Source of the DNA: an uncultured Anaerolineae bacterium
Lineage (GTDB): Bacteria > Chloroflexota > Anaerolineae > Promineifilales > Promineifilaceae
DNA: 64,000 bases
Direction of reading: 5' to 3'
Assembly (NCBI GenBank): GCA_905479495.1
Contig: CAJQMR010000007.1
Span: 1 to 64,000, forward strand
Each line of letters begins with the position of its first letter. The first letter of the stretch is position 1. The notes under the pieces are model-generated. The model saw only the letters and a list, made by a program, of their open reading frames with translations, was not told the origin of the DNA and did no database searches. Both the position numbers and the translations under genes were made by a program. Positions 26,117-34,056 of the stretch are shown one piece after another.

Positions 26117-27004
26117 ATGAACGAAACAATCGGATTTATCGGCCTGGGCATTATGGGACAGGGCATGGTGCGCAACCTGCTGGACAAAGGATTTGTCGTC
26201 TACATTTGGAATCGTACCCATCCCAAGATGGATCCTTTTATTGAGCAGGGAGCCATTGCTGCGACCAGTCCCGCTGATGTTGCCAGTCACGCCGACATTA
26301 TCATCACCTGCGTCAGTGACACGCCCGACGTGGAACACGTGATGCTCCAGTCGAACGGCGTCATTTTTGGGGCCAAGCCTGGCAATCTGGTCATCGATAT
26401 GAGCACTATCAGCCCAGAGGTCACGCGCCGTCTGGCTAAAGCGTTTGCCGATCGCGGCGTGCACATGCTGGATGCGCCCATCAGCGGTGGCAGCGAAGGG
26501 GCGGCCAAAGGCACCCTCAGCATCATGGTGGGTGGCGAGGCGGCGCAGGTGGCCCGCGCCATGCCCGTGTTCGAGGCGATGGGCAAAGCAATCACCCACG
26601 TGGGCGACATTGGGGCCGGGCAGACGGTGAAGCTGGTGAACCAGATTCTGGTTGTGGTAACGATGCTGGGCGTGGGGGAAGCACTGCTTTTTGCCCAGGC
26701 CGGCGGCCTGGACTTGAACAAAACGCTGGATGCCGTGACGCAGGGCGCAGCAGGCAGCTGGATGCTCAGTAATCGTGGTCCGCAGGTGGTGGAACGTGAT
26801 TGGCGGCCGGGTTTTACCATTGATTTGCAGCAAAAAGATTTGCGCCTGGTGCTGGAAGCGGCCGATCAACTGGGTGTGCCAATGCTGGGTACGAGCATGG
26901 TCTTTAATCTATACCGTACCCTCCAGCAGCAAGGTCTTGGCCTGGAAGGTAACCACGCCCTCGTCAAGGCTTTGGAACATTTGGCCGGTTTAGAAATTGG
27001 CTAG
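26117..27004 (+). CDS. NAD(P)-dependent beta-hydroxyacid dehydrogenase (GarR/GlxR-like)
   Basis: The start at 26117 follows an AAAGGAG site; an upstream in-frame ATG would translate a CTCTGCG-type repeat. The 295-residue protein has the Rossmann motif GFIGLGIMGQGMVRNLL, substrate motif DAPISGGSEGAAKGTL, catalytic Lys in GQTVKLVNQIL, and the helical C-terminus with KDLRLVLEAA. This is the 3-hydroxyisobutyrate/tartronate-semialdehyde reductase family. Next to a YjhG-type dehydratase, a role in reducing a sugar-acid breakdown product is likely, but the substrate cannot be fixed from sequence. Confidence 0.88.
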   Translation: MNETIGFIGLGIMGQGMVRNLLDKGFVVYIWNRTHPKMDPFIEQGAIAATSPADVASHADIIITCVSDTPDVEHVMLQSNGVIFGAKPGNLVIDMSTISPEVTRRLAKAFADRGVHMLDAPISGGSEGAAKGTLSIMVGGEAAQVARAMPVFEAMGKAITHVGDIGAGQTVKLVNQILVVVTMLGVGEALLFAQAGGLDLNKTLDAVTQGAAGSWMLSNRGPQVVERDWRPGFTIDLQQKDLRLVLEAADQLGVPMLGTSMVFNLYRTLQQQGLGLEGNHALVKALEHLAGLEIG

Positions 27005-27032
27005 ATACACGCAAGCAAGTTTTGTCGAGTGT

Positions 27033-27085
27033 GTAGCCGCGATTTCTTATCGCGCATCTGGGGCGCAGTAAGAAACTGCGGCTAC
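27033..27085. repeat. Imperfect inverted repeat GTAGCCGC..GCGGCTAC
   Basis: GTAGCCGCGATTTCTTATCG is mirrored by TAAGAAACTGCGGCTAC. A half-copy (GTAGCCGCAGTTTCTT) is present at 52864-52880. It lies in the gap between two genes of the sugar-acid cluster. Confidence 0.7.
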
Positions 27086-27095
27086 GGCCAACTGA

Positions 27096-27935
27096 ATGGC
27101 TAACGTTATCATGATCCAAAAGAATAAAAAGCAGTTCAGATCTTCCCACGGGAATATCGTTTATACAGATTCTCAGGGTGGTGGTGAGCCGCTTATTTTT
27201 ATGCATGGGTTACCTACTTCACAGGCGTTATGGTATCCTGTTTTGCCTCATCTCTCGCCCCAGTACCGCGCCATCACCTTTGACCTGAATGATTATGGTG
27301 AATCGGAAAAGATTGGGCGTCCTATTTCTCATAAAGAGCGGGCGGCCGTTTTGGATGAATTACGCGCCCATTTGGGTCTGGCCACGTTCAACTTAATAGC
27401 CCATGATTTGGGTTCGTCTGTGGCCATAGATTACATGGGCAAATATGCCCAGCATGTAAAAAAGCTGGTGATTATGAGTCCGCCCATTTATCCAGATTTC
27501 AAGGAACCGGCAATTGTGAAGCTGGTGCGGATTTCTGGCTTGGGGGAAGTGCTGGTAAGGGTGATACGGCCGTTCCTCTTCAACATCGGTATCAAGCAAG
27601 GCTTGGTGCATAAAAAGAATTTCACGCCGGAATTGCTAGAAGCGTTTGCTGGGCCATTTGCAGACAAAGCAGGTCAGGCTGCCTTGCTCCGTATTTTGCG
27701 CTGGGGCCGCCCGCACAGTGTGTTTAAGGATTACCCGCAAATCATCCAATCGATTGCAGTGCCTACCCTGATCATTCAAGGGCGGCAGGACCCCTACATC
27801 CCGATGTCTCAGGCGAGCCGTATGCAGCAAATGGTGGCCGGTTCAAGGCTCGTCATCATTGAAGAGGGCAGCCACTTTTTACCCATTGATACCCCCAAGC
27901 GCGTTGCCGAGATAATGAATGAATTTATTGGGTAG
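27096..27935 (+). CDS. Alpha/beta hydrolase with Asp nucleophile (epoxide hydrolase/dehalogenase-like)
   Basis: The 279-residue protein has the HGLP oxyanion motif, and the nucleophile elbow reads AHDLGS, with Asp where esterases have Ser. HGxP plus HDxG is typical of epoxide hydrolases and haloalkane dehalogenases. The second acid is in GRQDPYIP and the base His in EGSHFLP. It lies in a same-strand cluster with an oxidoreductase, SDR and sugar-acid dehydratase, so a lactone or other catabolic substrate is possible. Confidence 0.85.
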   Translation: MANVIMIQKNKKQFRSSHGNIVYTDSQGGGEPLIFMHGLPTSQALWYPVLPHLSPQYRAITFDLNDYGESEKIGRPISHKERAAVLDELRAHLGLATFNLIAHDLGSSVAIDYMGKYAQHVKKLVIMSPPIYPDFKEPAIVKLVRISGLGEVLVRVIRPFLFNIGIKQGLVHKKNFTPELLEAFAGPFADKAGQAALLRILRWGRPHSVFKDYPQIIQSIAVPTLIIQGRQDPYIPMSQASRMQQMVAGSRLVIIEEGSHFLPIDTPKRVAEIMNEFIG

Positions 27936-27946
27936 GATATTTACTG

Positions 27947-28747
27947 ATGGGAAATGAATCACAATTTAAGGGGAAAACGGCCGTTATCACTGGTGCAGGT
28001 GAAGGCATTGGCCTGGAGATTGCCCGGCAGCTGGCCGAGCAAGGGGCCAACGTTCTGCTCAACGATCTGGATGCGGCTAAGGCCACCGCTGCGGCTCAAG
28101 CTATCACTGAAGCTGGCGGGGTGTGTCTAGGTGTGAGCGGCGATGTGGGCCAGGTGCCGGTCGTGCGCGATTTGGTTGCCCAGGCCGTGGCCCAATTCGG
28201 TCGGCTGGATATCGCCGTGGCCAATGCCGGTGTCACGCTCTGGAACAACTTCTTCGACTACGACCCCGACGATTTTCAAACTGTCCTCAACGTCAATTTG
28301 AGTGGCTCCTTTTTCCTGGCCCAGGCGGCTGCCCGGCAAATGCGCCAGCAGGGAACAGGCGGTCGCCTCCTGTTCATGTCCTCCGTCACCGGCTACCAGG
28401 CGATTGAATACTTGTCGGCCTACGCGCTGACCAAGGCGGCGCTGCGCATGTTGGCCCGGCAGCTGGTCGTCGAGCTGGGGCCGCATGGCATCACGGTCAA
28501 CGCCATCGCCCCCGGCGCCACCATCACCCCGCGCAATTTGGCTGATGATCCTAATTACGAGGCGGTCTGGGGGCAGCTTACGCCTACCGGGAAGCCCGCG
28601 ACGACGGCCGATATTGCCCAGGCGGCGCTCTTTTTACTCTCCCCTCAGGCGGCCCAAATTAATGGCCAAACCCTGGTTGTTGATGGCGGCTGGACGGCCA
28701 CCAGCCCGGTACCATCCCTTGATTTTGTAGAAAAAGATGAGGTCTAA
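27947..28747 (+). CDS. Short-chain dehydrogenase/reductase (SDR)
   Basis: The 266-residue classical SDR has cofactor motif TGAGEGIG near residue 16, NNAG-equivalent VANAG, catalytic Ser in MSSVTGY and YALTK (Tyr/Lys). The Asp in LLNDLDA at the end of beta-2 favours NAD over NADP. It follows the hydrolase by 11 bp. In the cluster it could oxidise an aldose to its lactone (for example a xylose or fucose-type dehydrogenase), which would feed the dehydratase; that is inference. Confidence 0.9.
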   Translation: MGNESQFKGKTAVITGAGEGIGLEIARQLAEQGANVLLNDLDAAKATAAAQAITEAGGVCLGVSGDVGQVPVVRDLVAQAVAQFGRLDIAVANAGVTLWNNFFDYDPDDFQTVLNVNLSGSFFLAQAAARQMRQQGTGGRLLFMSSVTGYQAIEYLSAYALTKAALRMLARQLVVELGPHGITVNAIAPGATITPRNLADDPNYEAVWGQLTPTGKPATTADIAQAALFLLSPQAAQINGQTLVVDGGWTATSPVPSLDFVEKDEV

Positions 28748-28776
28748 CTAAAACAGTGCCTCCCCTTTGTCTTCTG

Positions 28777-28805
28777 GTAGGGGCTGGTCTCAGACCAGCC
28801 CCTAC
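28777..28805. repeat. 29-bp perfect hairpin GTAGGGGCTGGTCT.AGACCAGCCCCTAC
   Basis: Fourteen base pairs surround a single central base. The GTAGGGGC/GCCCCTAC ends are shared with palindromes found inside the trypsin-STAND gene at 54343-54399 and 54640-54667. Confidence 0.8.
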
Positions 28806-28855
28806 ATTTGGCGTCAATCCCTTGAATTCCGGAAAAAATTAAAGGATCAACACTA

Positions 28856-30814
28856 ATGACGATAAAAAACCCAACAATCGACCAAATTTTAGGCGAAGGC
28901 ACGCCGACAGAGCCAGTACGAATGGTGGGGGACGGCGCGGCGGGGGCGCTGCCTCTGTCTGCGGAACAGCTTTTGAACGAACCGAGCGGTAATCTGTTTG
29001 GTATGACACAAAATGTGGGCATGGGCTGGCGGCCTGAAGATGTGGGCAAGCCACAATATTTGATCGTCTCTACCCAGGGCGGCTTGCGGGCGGCGGACGG
29101 CACGCCGCTGGCGCTGGGCTACCATACGGGCCATTGGGAAATTGGCCTGCTGGTGCAGGCGGCGGCTGAAACGTTCCGCGCGCAGGGCATGATTCCTTTT
29201 TCGGCGACGGTGAGTGATCCGTGTGACGGCCGTTCCCAGGGCACCAGCGGCATGTTCGACAGCTTACCCTACCGCAATGACGCTGCTATCACGATGCGCC
29301 GCCTCATTCGCTCCCTGCCCACGCGGGATGGGGTGATGGGCGTGGCTACCTGCGACAAAGGGTTGCCCGCCACCATGCTGGCCCTGGCCGGGGTGAGCCA
29401 ACTGCCGGGCATCATCGTGCCCGGTGGGGTGACGCTGCCTGCTGCCGAGGCGGAAGATGCGGGCACGGTGCAAACGATTGGCGCGCGTTTTGCCCATGAT
29501 TTAATCTCGCTGGATTATGCAGCGGCGATGGGCTGCCGCGCCTGTGGTTCGGCTGGCGGCGGCTGTCAATTTTTGGGCACGGCCGCAACCTCCCAAGTCG
29601 TGGCCGAGGCGTTTGGCCTCAGCCTGCCGCACAGCGCCCTGGCCCCCTCCGGCGAACCAATCTGGCTGGACATGGCCCGGCGTTCGGCGCTGGCTTTGCT
29701 GCGGCTGGCGGCGGAAAAGATCACCCTCAAGCAGGTTTTGACCCAAAAATCGCTGGAAAACGCCATGCTGCTGCACGCTGCCTTTGGCGGCTCCACCAAC
29801 TTGCTGCTGCACATCCCGGCCATTGCCCACGCCGCCGGGCTAACCCCGCCAACGGTGGCGGATTGGAGCCGCATCAATCGGGCCACGCCGCGCCTGGTGG
29901 ATGCTTTGCCCAACGGGCCGCGCAATCATCCCACGGTGCAGGTGTTTATGGCCGGTGGCGTGCCAGAAGTGATGCTGCATTTGCGGGCAATGGGTCTGCT
30001 GCACACCGATGCTCTGACGGCGAGCGGTGAGACACTGGACACAGTTTTAGATTGGTGGCAGGAGAGCGAACGTCGGGCCACGGTGCGCCAGCGGCTGGCG
30101 GCGGCGGGGCAAATCGACCCTGGTCAGGTGATTATGAATGCAGACCAGGCGCGGCAGGCGGGCCTGACGAGCACGATGCTGTTCCCCACAGGCAATCTGG
30201 CTCCGGAAGGCTCGGTACTGAAAGCGACGGCCATCGATCCTTCGGTGGTGGATGCCGACAACGTGTACCGTCATCGGGGGCCTGCGCGGGTGTTTACGGA
30301 TGAGAAAACGGCCGTTGCCGCCATCAAAGGCTTAACCGACCAACCCATAAAGCCAAATGATGTGGTCGTGCTCATTGGCGTGGGACCGCAGGGTACCGGC
30401 ATGGAAGAAACGTATCAAATTACGGCCGCACTCAAATACATCCCCTGGGGCAAAACGGTGCCGGTGCTGACGGATGCGCGCTTCTCGGGTGTTTCGACGG
30501 GTGCCTGCATTGGCCACATTGGGCCAGAAGCGCTGTCTGGCGGGCCGATTGGCCGGGTGCGGGATGGGGACAGTATCGAAATTGTGGTGGATCGCAGTGG
30601 GCTGACGGGCAGCGTAAATGTAGTGGCAACCGTGGATAGCACGCCTTTTGCCGACCGTCCGATTCACCCCGATGTAGCCCCCCATGCCCAGCTGCCGGAC
30701 GATACGCGTCTCTGGGCTGCCTTACAGCGCGCCAGCGGCGGCACCTGGGCCGGTGCCGTGTATGATGTGGACAAAATTATTGCCGTAATTGAGGCGGGGT
30801 TGGAACAAATGTGA
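28856..30814 (+). CDS. yjhG: YjhG/YagF-type sugar-acid (D-xylonate) dehydratase
   Basis: The 652-residue length and sequence fit the YjhG/YagF branch of the IlvD/Edd dehydratases, longer than IlvD. Cysteines for the iron-sulfur cluster are seen in [22 protein letters not shown] and [19 protein letters not shown]. The C-terminal part has [12 protein letters not shown] and [20 protein letters not shown]. It would dehydrate D-xylonate or a similar aldonate to the 2-keto-3-deoxy acid. The last 252 bp are duplicated at 32045-32296, downstream of a GNAT gene. Confidence 0.88.
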   Translation: MTIKNPTIDQILGEGTPTEPVRMVGDGAAGALPLSAEQLLNEPSGNLFGMTQNVGMGWRPEDVGKPQYLIVSTQGGLRAADGTPLALGYHTGHWEIGLLVQAAAETFRAQGMIPFSATVSDPCDGRSQGTSGMFDSLPYRNDAAITMRRLIRSLPTRDGVMGVATCDKGLPATMLALAGVSQLPGIIVPGGVTLPAAEAEDAGTVQTIGARFAHDLISLDYAAAMGCRACGSAGGGCQFLGTAATSQVVAEAFGLSLPHSALAPSGEPIWLDMARRSALALLRLAAEKITLKQVLTQKSLENAMLLHAAFGGSTNLLLHIPAIAHAAGLTPPTVADWSRINRATPRLVDALPNGPRNHPTVQVFMAGGVPEVMLHLRAMGLLHTDALTASGETLDTVLDWWQESERRATVRQRLAAAGQIDPGQVIMNADQARQAGLTSTMLFPTGNLAPEGSVLKATAIDPSVVDADNVYRHRGPARVFTDEKTAVAAIKGLTDQPIKPNDVVVLIGVGPQGTGMEETYQITAALKYIPWGKTVPVLTDARFSGVSTGACIGHIGPEALSGGPIGRVRDGDSIEIVVDRSGLTGSVNVVATVDSTPFADRPIHPDVAPHAQLPDDTRLWAALQRASGGTWAGAVYDVDKIIAVIEAGLEQM

Positions 30815-30900
30815 CAGGTGGCAAGCCACAAAAAGATTTGGGTTTGGCGGAATTTTGGTCAGCTTGGTACAGGGATGGGTCGCTTTGAGGCCTCCACCCA

Positions 30901-31869
30901 CTATTTTTTTAGATCCTTCTGACATTGGAGCCATTCTGGGTCGCGAGCATAGCCCAACTTGTTGAAGAGTGCCTGCATTGGTAAGTTGTGAACGGCCGTA
31001 CAGGTCTTCAACTCTGGATATCCGTGTTCTCTGGCATAAGCAATTCCACGCAGCTGCATCGCCAAACCAATACCTTGTTGGCGATAAGCTCTTCGGACAC
31101 CTAGTAACCCGCCCAGCAAAATATTATTATCAGGGTCTTTCCCCAATTCTCTCAAGCCAACATATTCATCACCACACAAAGCAATGAAGTAGGCATCGTG
31201 TAGAATGGTAGGGTCGTTTAAGCCCCATTTCACCCATTCAGCGAAAGCTTGCTTTTCTATTTGGAAATCTTCTTGCGGCACATCTGCGATTGCTTCCCAG
31301 TACAATTCATATACTTTTCGATCGCGATCAGGGTCGGGCTCCAGTTCATGCAGGGTTTTGATGATAATTCCTTTAACTTGCAGTTTGGCTTCGAGATCCG
31401 CATATGGGCTGGGGTCAAAGGATATGATATCAAGATGCACCGGTGTCTCGCGGAACGCTTCGTAGAAACCACGCTTTTGCAAAAAGTGGAAACCCTCTGG
31501 CAAGTTTGTAAATGCGTCGGCACGTAGAACCCGCGGATCGAAAGGCTGGAGTGCCGTCAGGATATGATCATAAAGCGCTGAACCAACACCCTGCTGCTGG
31601 TAGTTCGGACTGACTTCAATCATGATACTGAATCTTTGGGGGTGATATTCAAAGATATTCTGCCCATAAGAGCCAAACCCAACGACATGCCCTTTTTTGA
31701 CAGCCACCCAACGTTGATACTTACACTTAGGGTTGCGATTTTTATCCGCTTCTGCCCAGCCTTCTGGCGTGCGTGGCCGTTCCGGCCAAACAATATTCAA
31801 ACTGTTGTGGATGTTGACGATTGCCGGGTAATCTTCGGTTTTGAAATTGCGGATTTCTATTTCATTCAT
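30901..31869 (-). CDS. Tandem GNAT-domain N-acetyltransferase
   Basis: The 322-residue protein has two GNAT folds. The first (1-150) has the acetyl-CoA loop QQQGVGSALYDHIL; the second (about 165-320) has YRQQGIGLAMQLRGIAYARE. Both Q/RxxGxG/A signatures are intact. The substrate is unknown; two-GNAT proteins include mycothiol synthase and antibiotic or amino-acid acetyltransferases. It lies on the opposite strand to the dehydratase, between that gene and a diverged copy of its 3' end, so it was probably inserted. Confidence 0.85.
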   Translation of the reverse strand: MNEIEIRNFKTEDYPAIVNIHNSLNIVWPERPRTPEGWAEADKNRNPKCKYQRWVAVKKGHVVGFGSYGQNIFEYHPQRFSIMIEVSPNYQQQGVGSALYDHILTALQPFDPRVLRADAFTNLPEGFHFLQKRGFYEAFRETPVHLDIISFDPSPYADLEAKLQVKGIIIKTLHELEPDPDRDRKVYELYWEAIADVPQEDFQIEKQAFAEWVKWGLNDPTILHDAYFIALCGDEYVGLRELGKDPDNNILLGGLLGVRRAYRQQGIGLAMQLRGIAYAREHGYPELKTCTAVHNLPMQALFNKLGYARDPEWLQCQKDLKK

Positions 31870-32044
31870 TTGCTTTACTTATTCAGATTCATTGGTTTGT
31901 AGCCAAATAGAGACTTCACCGATAGTAAATAGAGGCCAACTACGATTTTGTCGAGACAACTTTACTCGACTTAAATCGGAAAACCAAACAAGTCCCAGGC
32001 TCGCGGTCAGGGGCAAGTTTTGCCGGGCAGCTTTTTTAATGTAG

Positions 32045-32296
32045 GATGGGGACAGTATCGAAATTGTGGTGGATCGCAGCGGGCTGCCGGGCAGCGTGAA
32101 CCTGGTGGCAACGGTGGATGGCACGCCTTTTGCCGACCGGTCAATTCACCCCAATGTGGCCCCCCACGCCCAACTGCCAGACGACACGCGCCTGTGGGCT
32201 GCCTTACAGCGCGCCAGCGGCGGTACCTGGGCTGGTGCCGTGTACGATGTGGACAAAATTATTGCCGTGATTGAGGCTGGGATGGCGCAGGTGTGA
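32045..32296 (+). pseudogene. Relic copy of the 3' end of the sugar-acid dehydratase gene
   Basis: These 252 bp align without gaps to 30563-30814, the last 84 codons of the dehydratase gene including its stop. I count about 28 differences, most of them silent or third-position. The first 35 bp are identical. Similarity stops abruptly upstream, so no start or catalytic part remains. The silent pattern of change implies the copy diverged while part of a working gene. Confidence 0.85.
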
Positions 32297-32316
32297 TAAG
32301 TGGGGAGCCATTTTCT

Positions 32317-32448
32317 ACCTAACGCTTCGCTTCACCCGTTTGGGGATGGGTTCTGGATTACCTTCGAGACCTGAACCAGCTTCGGGGTGCCGATAATCCA
32401 ATTTTACCGGCAGAATCCCCCAAGTCGGCTTGCAAGCGGTTGTTGGGC
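32317..32448 (-). other. Integron attC-like site
   Basis: Read on the minus strand, the element begins GCCCAAC (fits RYYYAAC) at 32448 and ends GCGTTAGGT (fits GCGTTRRRY) at 32325-32317. It is 132 bp long, within the usual attC range. Inner arms show partial complementarity (CGCTTG..CTTGGGGGAT against ATCCCCAAA..GAAGCG). It begins 16 bp after the stop of the gene at 32464-33633, where a cassette carries its attC. Confidence 0.5.
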
Positions 32449-32463
32449 GGCTTTTTACTTTGA

Positions 32464-33633
32464 CTACGGCTTAGTGATGTAAATTAAATCTGCACCATTT
32501 TCTTGGGCAGTAGGCGATGGTGCCAATTGCCGCCACTCTTGGAAACTCATCCCCAACTGATGTATTGCATCTACTTCTAATTCATACATCGTCAAGCGGT
32601 TATCATCTTCAACTAGGGTCTCAATTAATTCCATTGTTGCTGGTAAACGACCATAAGCTTCTGCTTCGGGAGATGGCGTTACCGCTTCAGGAGAACCTGT
32701 GGTTATTTTCGACCTTGAGGGCAAGCTCCCTATAAACTTTTTCGACTGGTTGGCTAAACCATTAAACACATTTGTTAGCGTGGAACTACCATCTTTCGGT
32801 ATGCGAACCGCTTGTGGGAGTGAATTCGTCCACTCGCCGGGGCTTTGAGCTAATTTGAACAAATTTTCTCGTTGCATTTCGAAAACATCGCTCTCATCTA
32901 ACCCTGGTTCTAACCATTGATAAACTTTAGTCAGGCGTTTCAGCCCCACCTGTTCCTTTAAGCCTGGGTGCAAATAGGCGGCTGGATTTGAGGTCAATAA
33001 TGTATTGATATGCTTTTCAAAACGTGGTCGAAGTATAGCTGCACCTTCATGCAAACGACGACGGGCGGTATCAATTTCTTCTAATTCTAAATAGCAACGC
33101 ACTTCAGTAACATGGGCTAAACACAACGTTGATAAGTATTCATCAGCCACTTGACTGCCATTGCCAATTTCTATATCTGTGAGTTTGGTATAGTGGTGTT
33201 CAGCTTCCAGAAAACGATTAATGGCTTGCATCGCACTTAGTTTACGGGTTTCAGCATTAGTCATCGTAAAAGCATTCATCGCTAAATCAAGCGCCGCCCG
33301 AAAGTTAGCATAAAAAGATAAATCAATCTTGTAGTCAATTGTTTGGAGGACTTCTTGAGCTTGGTGAAGTTGTTGCTCGAGGACACCTAATCGTTGCAGA
33401 ACGATAGCAAATCCCATTGTTGAAACTGCCAGATTAAGGACACTGGGCGCAGCGCCCACGTTCTGTAAGACTGACTCTACTACCTTGCCTGCATTTCCTG
33501 TCTCGCGTAACCAAGCAACAACCTGTTTAGAATTTGCTTCGCATATTACCCCGCCTACCCGTTCATAAGTTCTATTTGATAAACCTTGTGCGATATGTTT
33601 AGGAACCTGAAAAGTTACATTGACTGTACTCAT
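32464..33633 (-). CDS. Protein of unknown function, possible integron cassette gene
   Basis: The 389-residue protein starts at an ATG after a GGAGAG site. I do not recognise its family. It opens MSTVNVTFQVPKHIAQGL and has a hydrophobic helix around residues 60-80 (SVLNLAVSTMGFAIVLQRL). A long helical middle carries possible heptads (LEQQLHQAQEVLQTIDYKI) and TPR-like segments, and the C-terminal third is polar. No catalytic motif is visible. It is AT-richer than its neighbours, uses A/T-ending codons freely, and lacks the ACGGCCGT palindrome. With attC-like sites on both sides, this suggests recent acquisition. Confidence 0.65.
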   Translation of the reverse strand: MSTVNVTFQVPKHIAQGLSNRTYERVGGVICEANSKQVVAWLRETGNAGKVVESVLQNVGAAPSVLNLAVSTMGFAIVLQRLGVLEQQLHQAQEVLQTIDYKIDLSFYANFRAALDLAMNAFTMTNAETRKLSAMQAINRFLEAEHHYTKLTDIEIGNGSQVADEYLSTLCLAHVTEVRCYLELEEIDTARRRLHEGAAILRPRFEKHINTLLTSNPAAYLHPGLKEQVGLKRLTKVYQWLEPGLDESDVFEMQRENLFKLAQSPGEWTNSLPQAVRIPKDGSSTLTNVFNGLANQSKKFIGSLPSRSKITTGSPEAVTPSPEAEAYGRLPATMELIETLVEDDNRLTMYELEVDAIHQLGMSFQEWRQLAPSPTAQENGADLIYITKP

Positions 33634-33689
33634 TAGCTCTCCTACAATTTTCGGTCAACAAAAATCAGAATAATTTACTACATTCAGCT

Positions 33690-33868
33690 GCCCAACGAAT
33701 AAGGATTGATGTGGCGCGGTCAAGCGTGACCTTCAAAACCCAACAAAGAAGCCGCCGCGATAAACGGCATTTTTTGAATGCTGTTGGACTAAGCGGGGGT
33801 GTGCAAAACTTGTTAGCTTTTAAGCTGAAAATGAGGGCAGCACAATCACCGGCAGCCGCTTGTTGGGC
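33690..33868 (-). other. Second attC-like site(s) upstream of the unknown gene
   Basis: On the minus strand GCCCAACAAGCGGCTGCC (33868-33851) resembles the start of the site at 32448 (GCCCAACAACCGCTTGC), and TTCGTTGGGC ends at 33690. A further GTCCAAC (33789) could make a shorter 100-bp site with that same end. At 179 bp the outer pair is longer than most attC sites, so the exact limits are uncertain. No other convincing gene was found in 33634-34056. Confidence 0.4.
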
Positions 33869-33961
33869 AAGATTGTAACAGGTTATTGAAGGCGAGGTCA
33901 ACCGCATAAACCAACCAGAGGCAGGCGCTGGCACGAGGGGATTTTGGCCAGGAGCGAGGAT

Positions 33962-34018
33962 GTGGGGAAGTGGGGCCAGACTCACTGTCGGCTGATGAGT
34001 CTGGCCCCGTTTCCCCAC
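33962..34018. repeat. 23-bp near-perfect inverted repeat
   Basis: GTGGGGAAGTGGGGCCAGACTC (22 of the 23 bases at 33962-33984) pairs with 33996-34018 with two mismatches. It lies 39 bp beyond the stop of the lipoprotein gene and may end its transcript, although no T run follows. Confidence 0.7.
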
Positions 34019-34056
34019 AACATATCAAAAAGTAAATAAGCCCGGGCGGTAAAGAA

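Noticed and set aside
30901..32296. Transposon carrying the GNAT gene
   Set aside because: No transposase or terminal inverted repeats were found; the flanking copies are in direct orientation and are pieces of a coding gene, pointing to recombination instead.
33665..34018. 117-codon minus-strand frame in the accessory spacer
   Set aside because: It overlaps the attC-like element and a 23-bp hairpin, has no ribosome-binding site and no family-like pattern.
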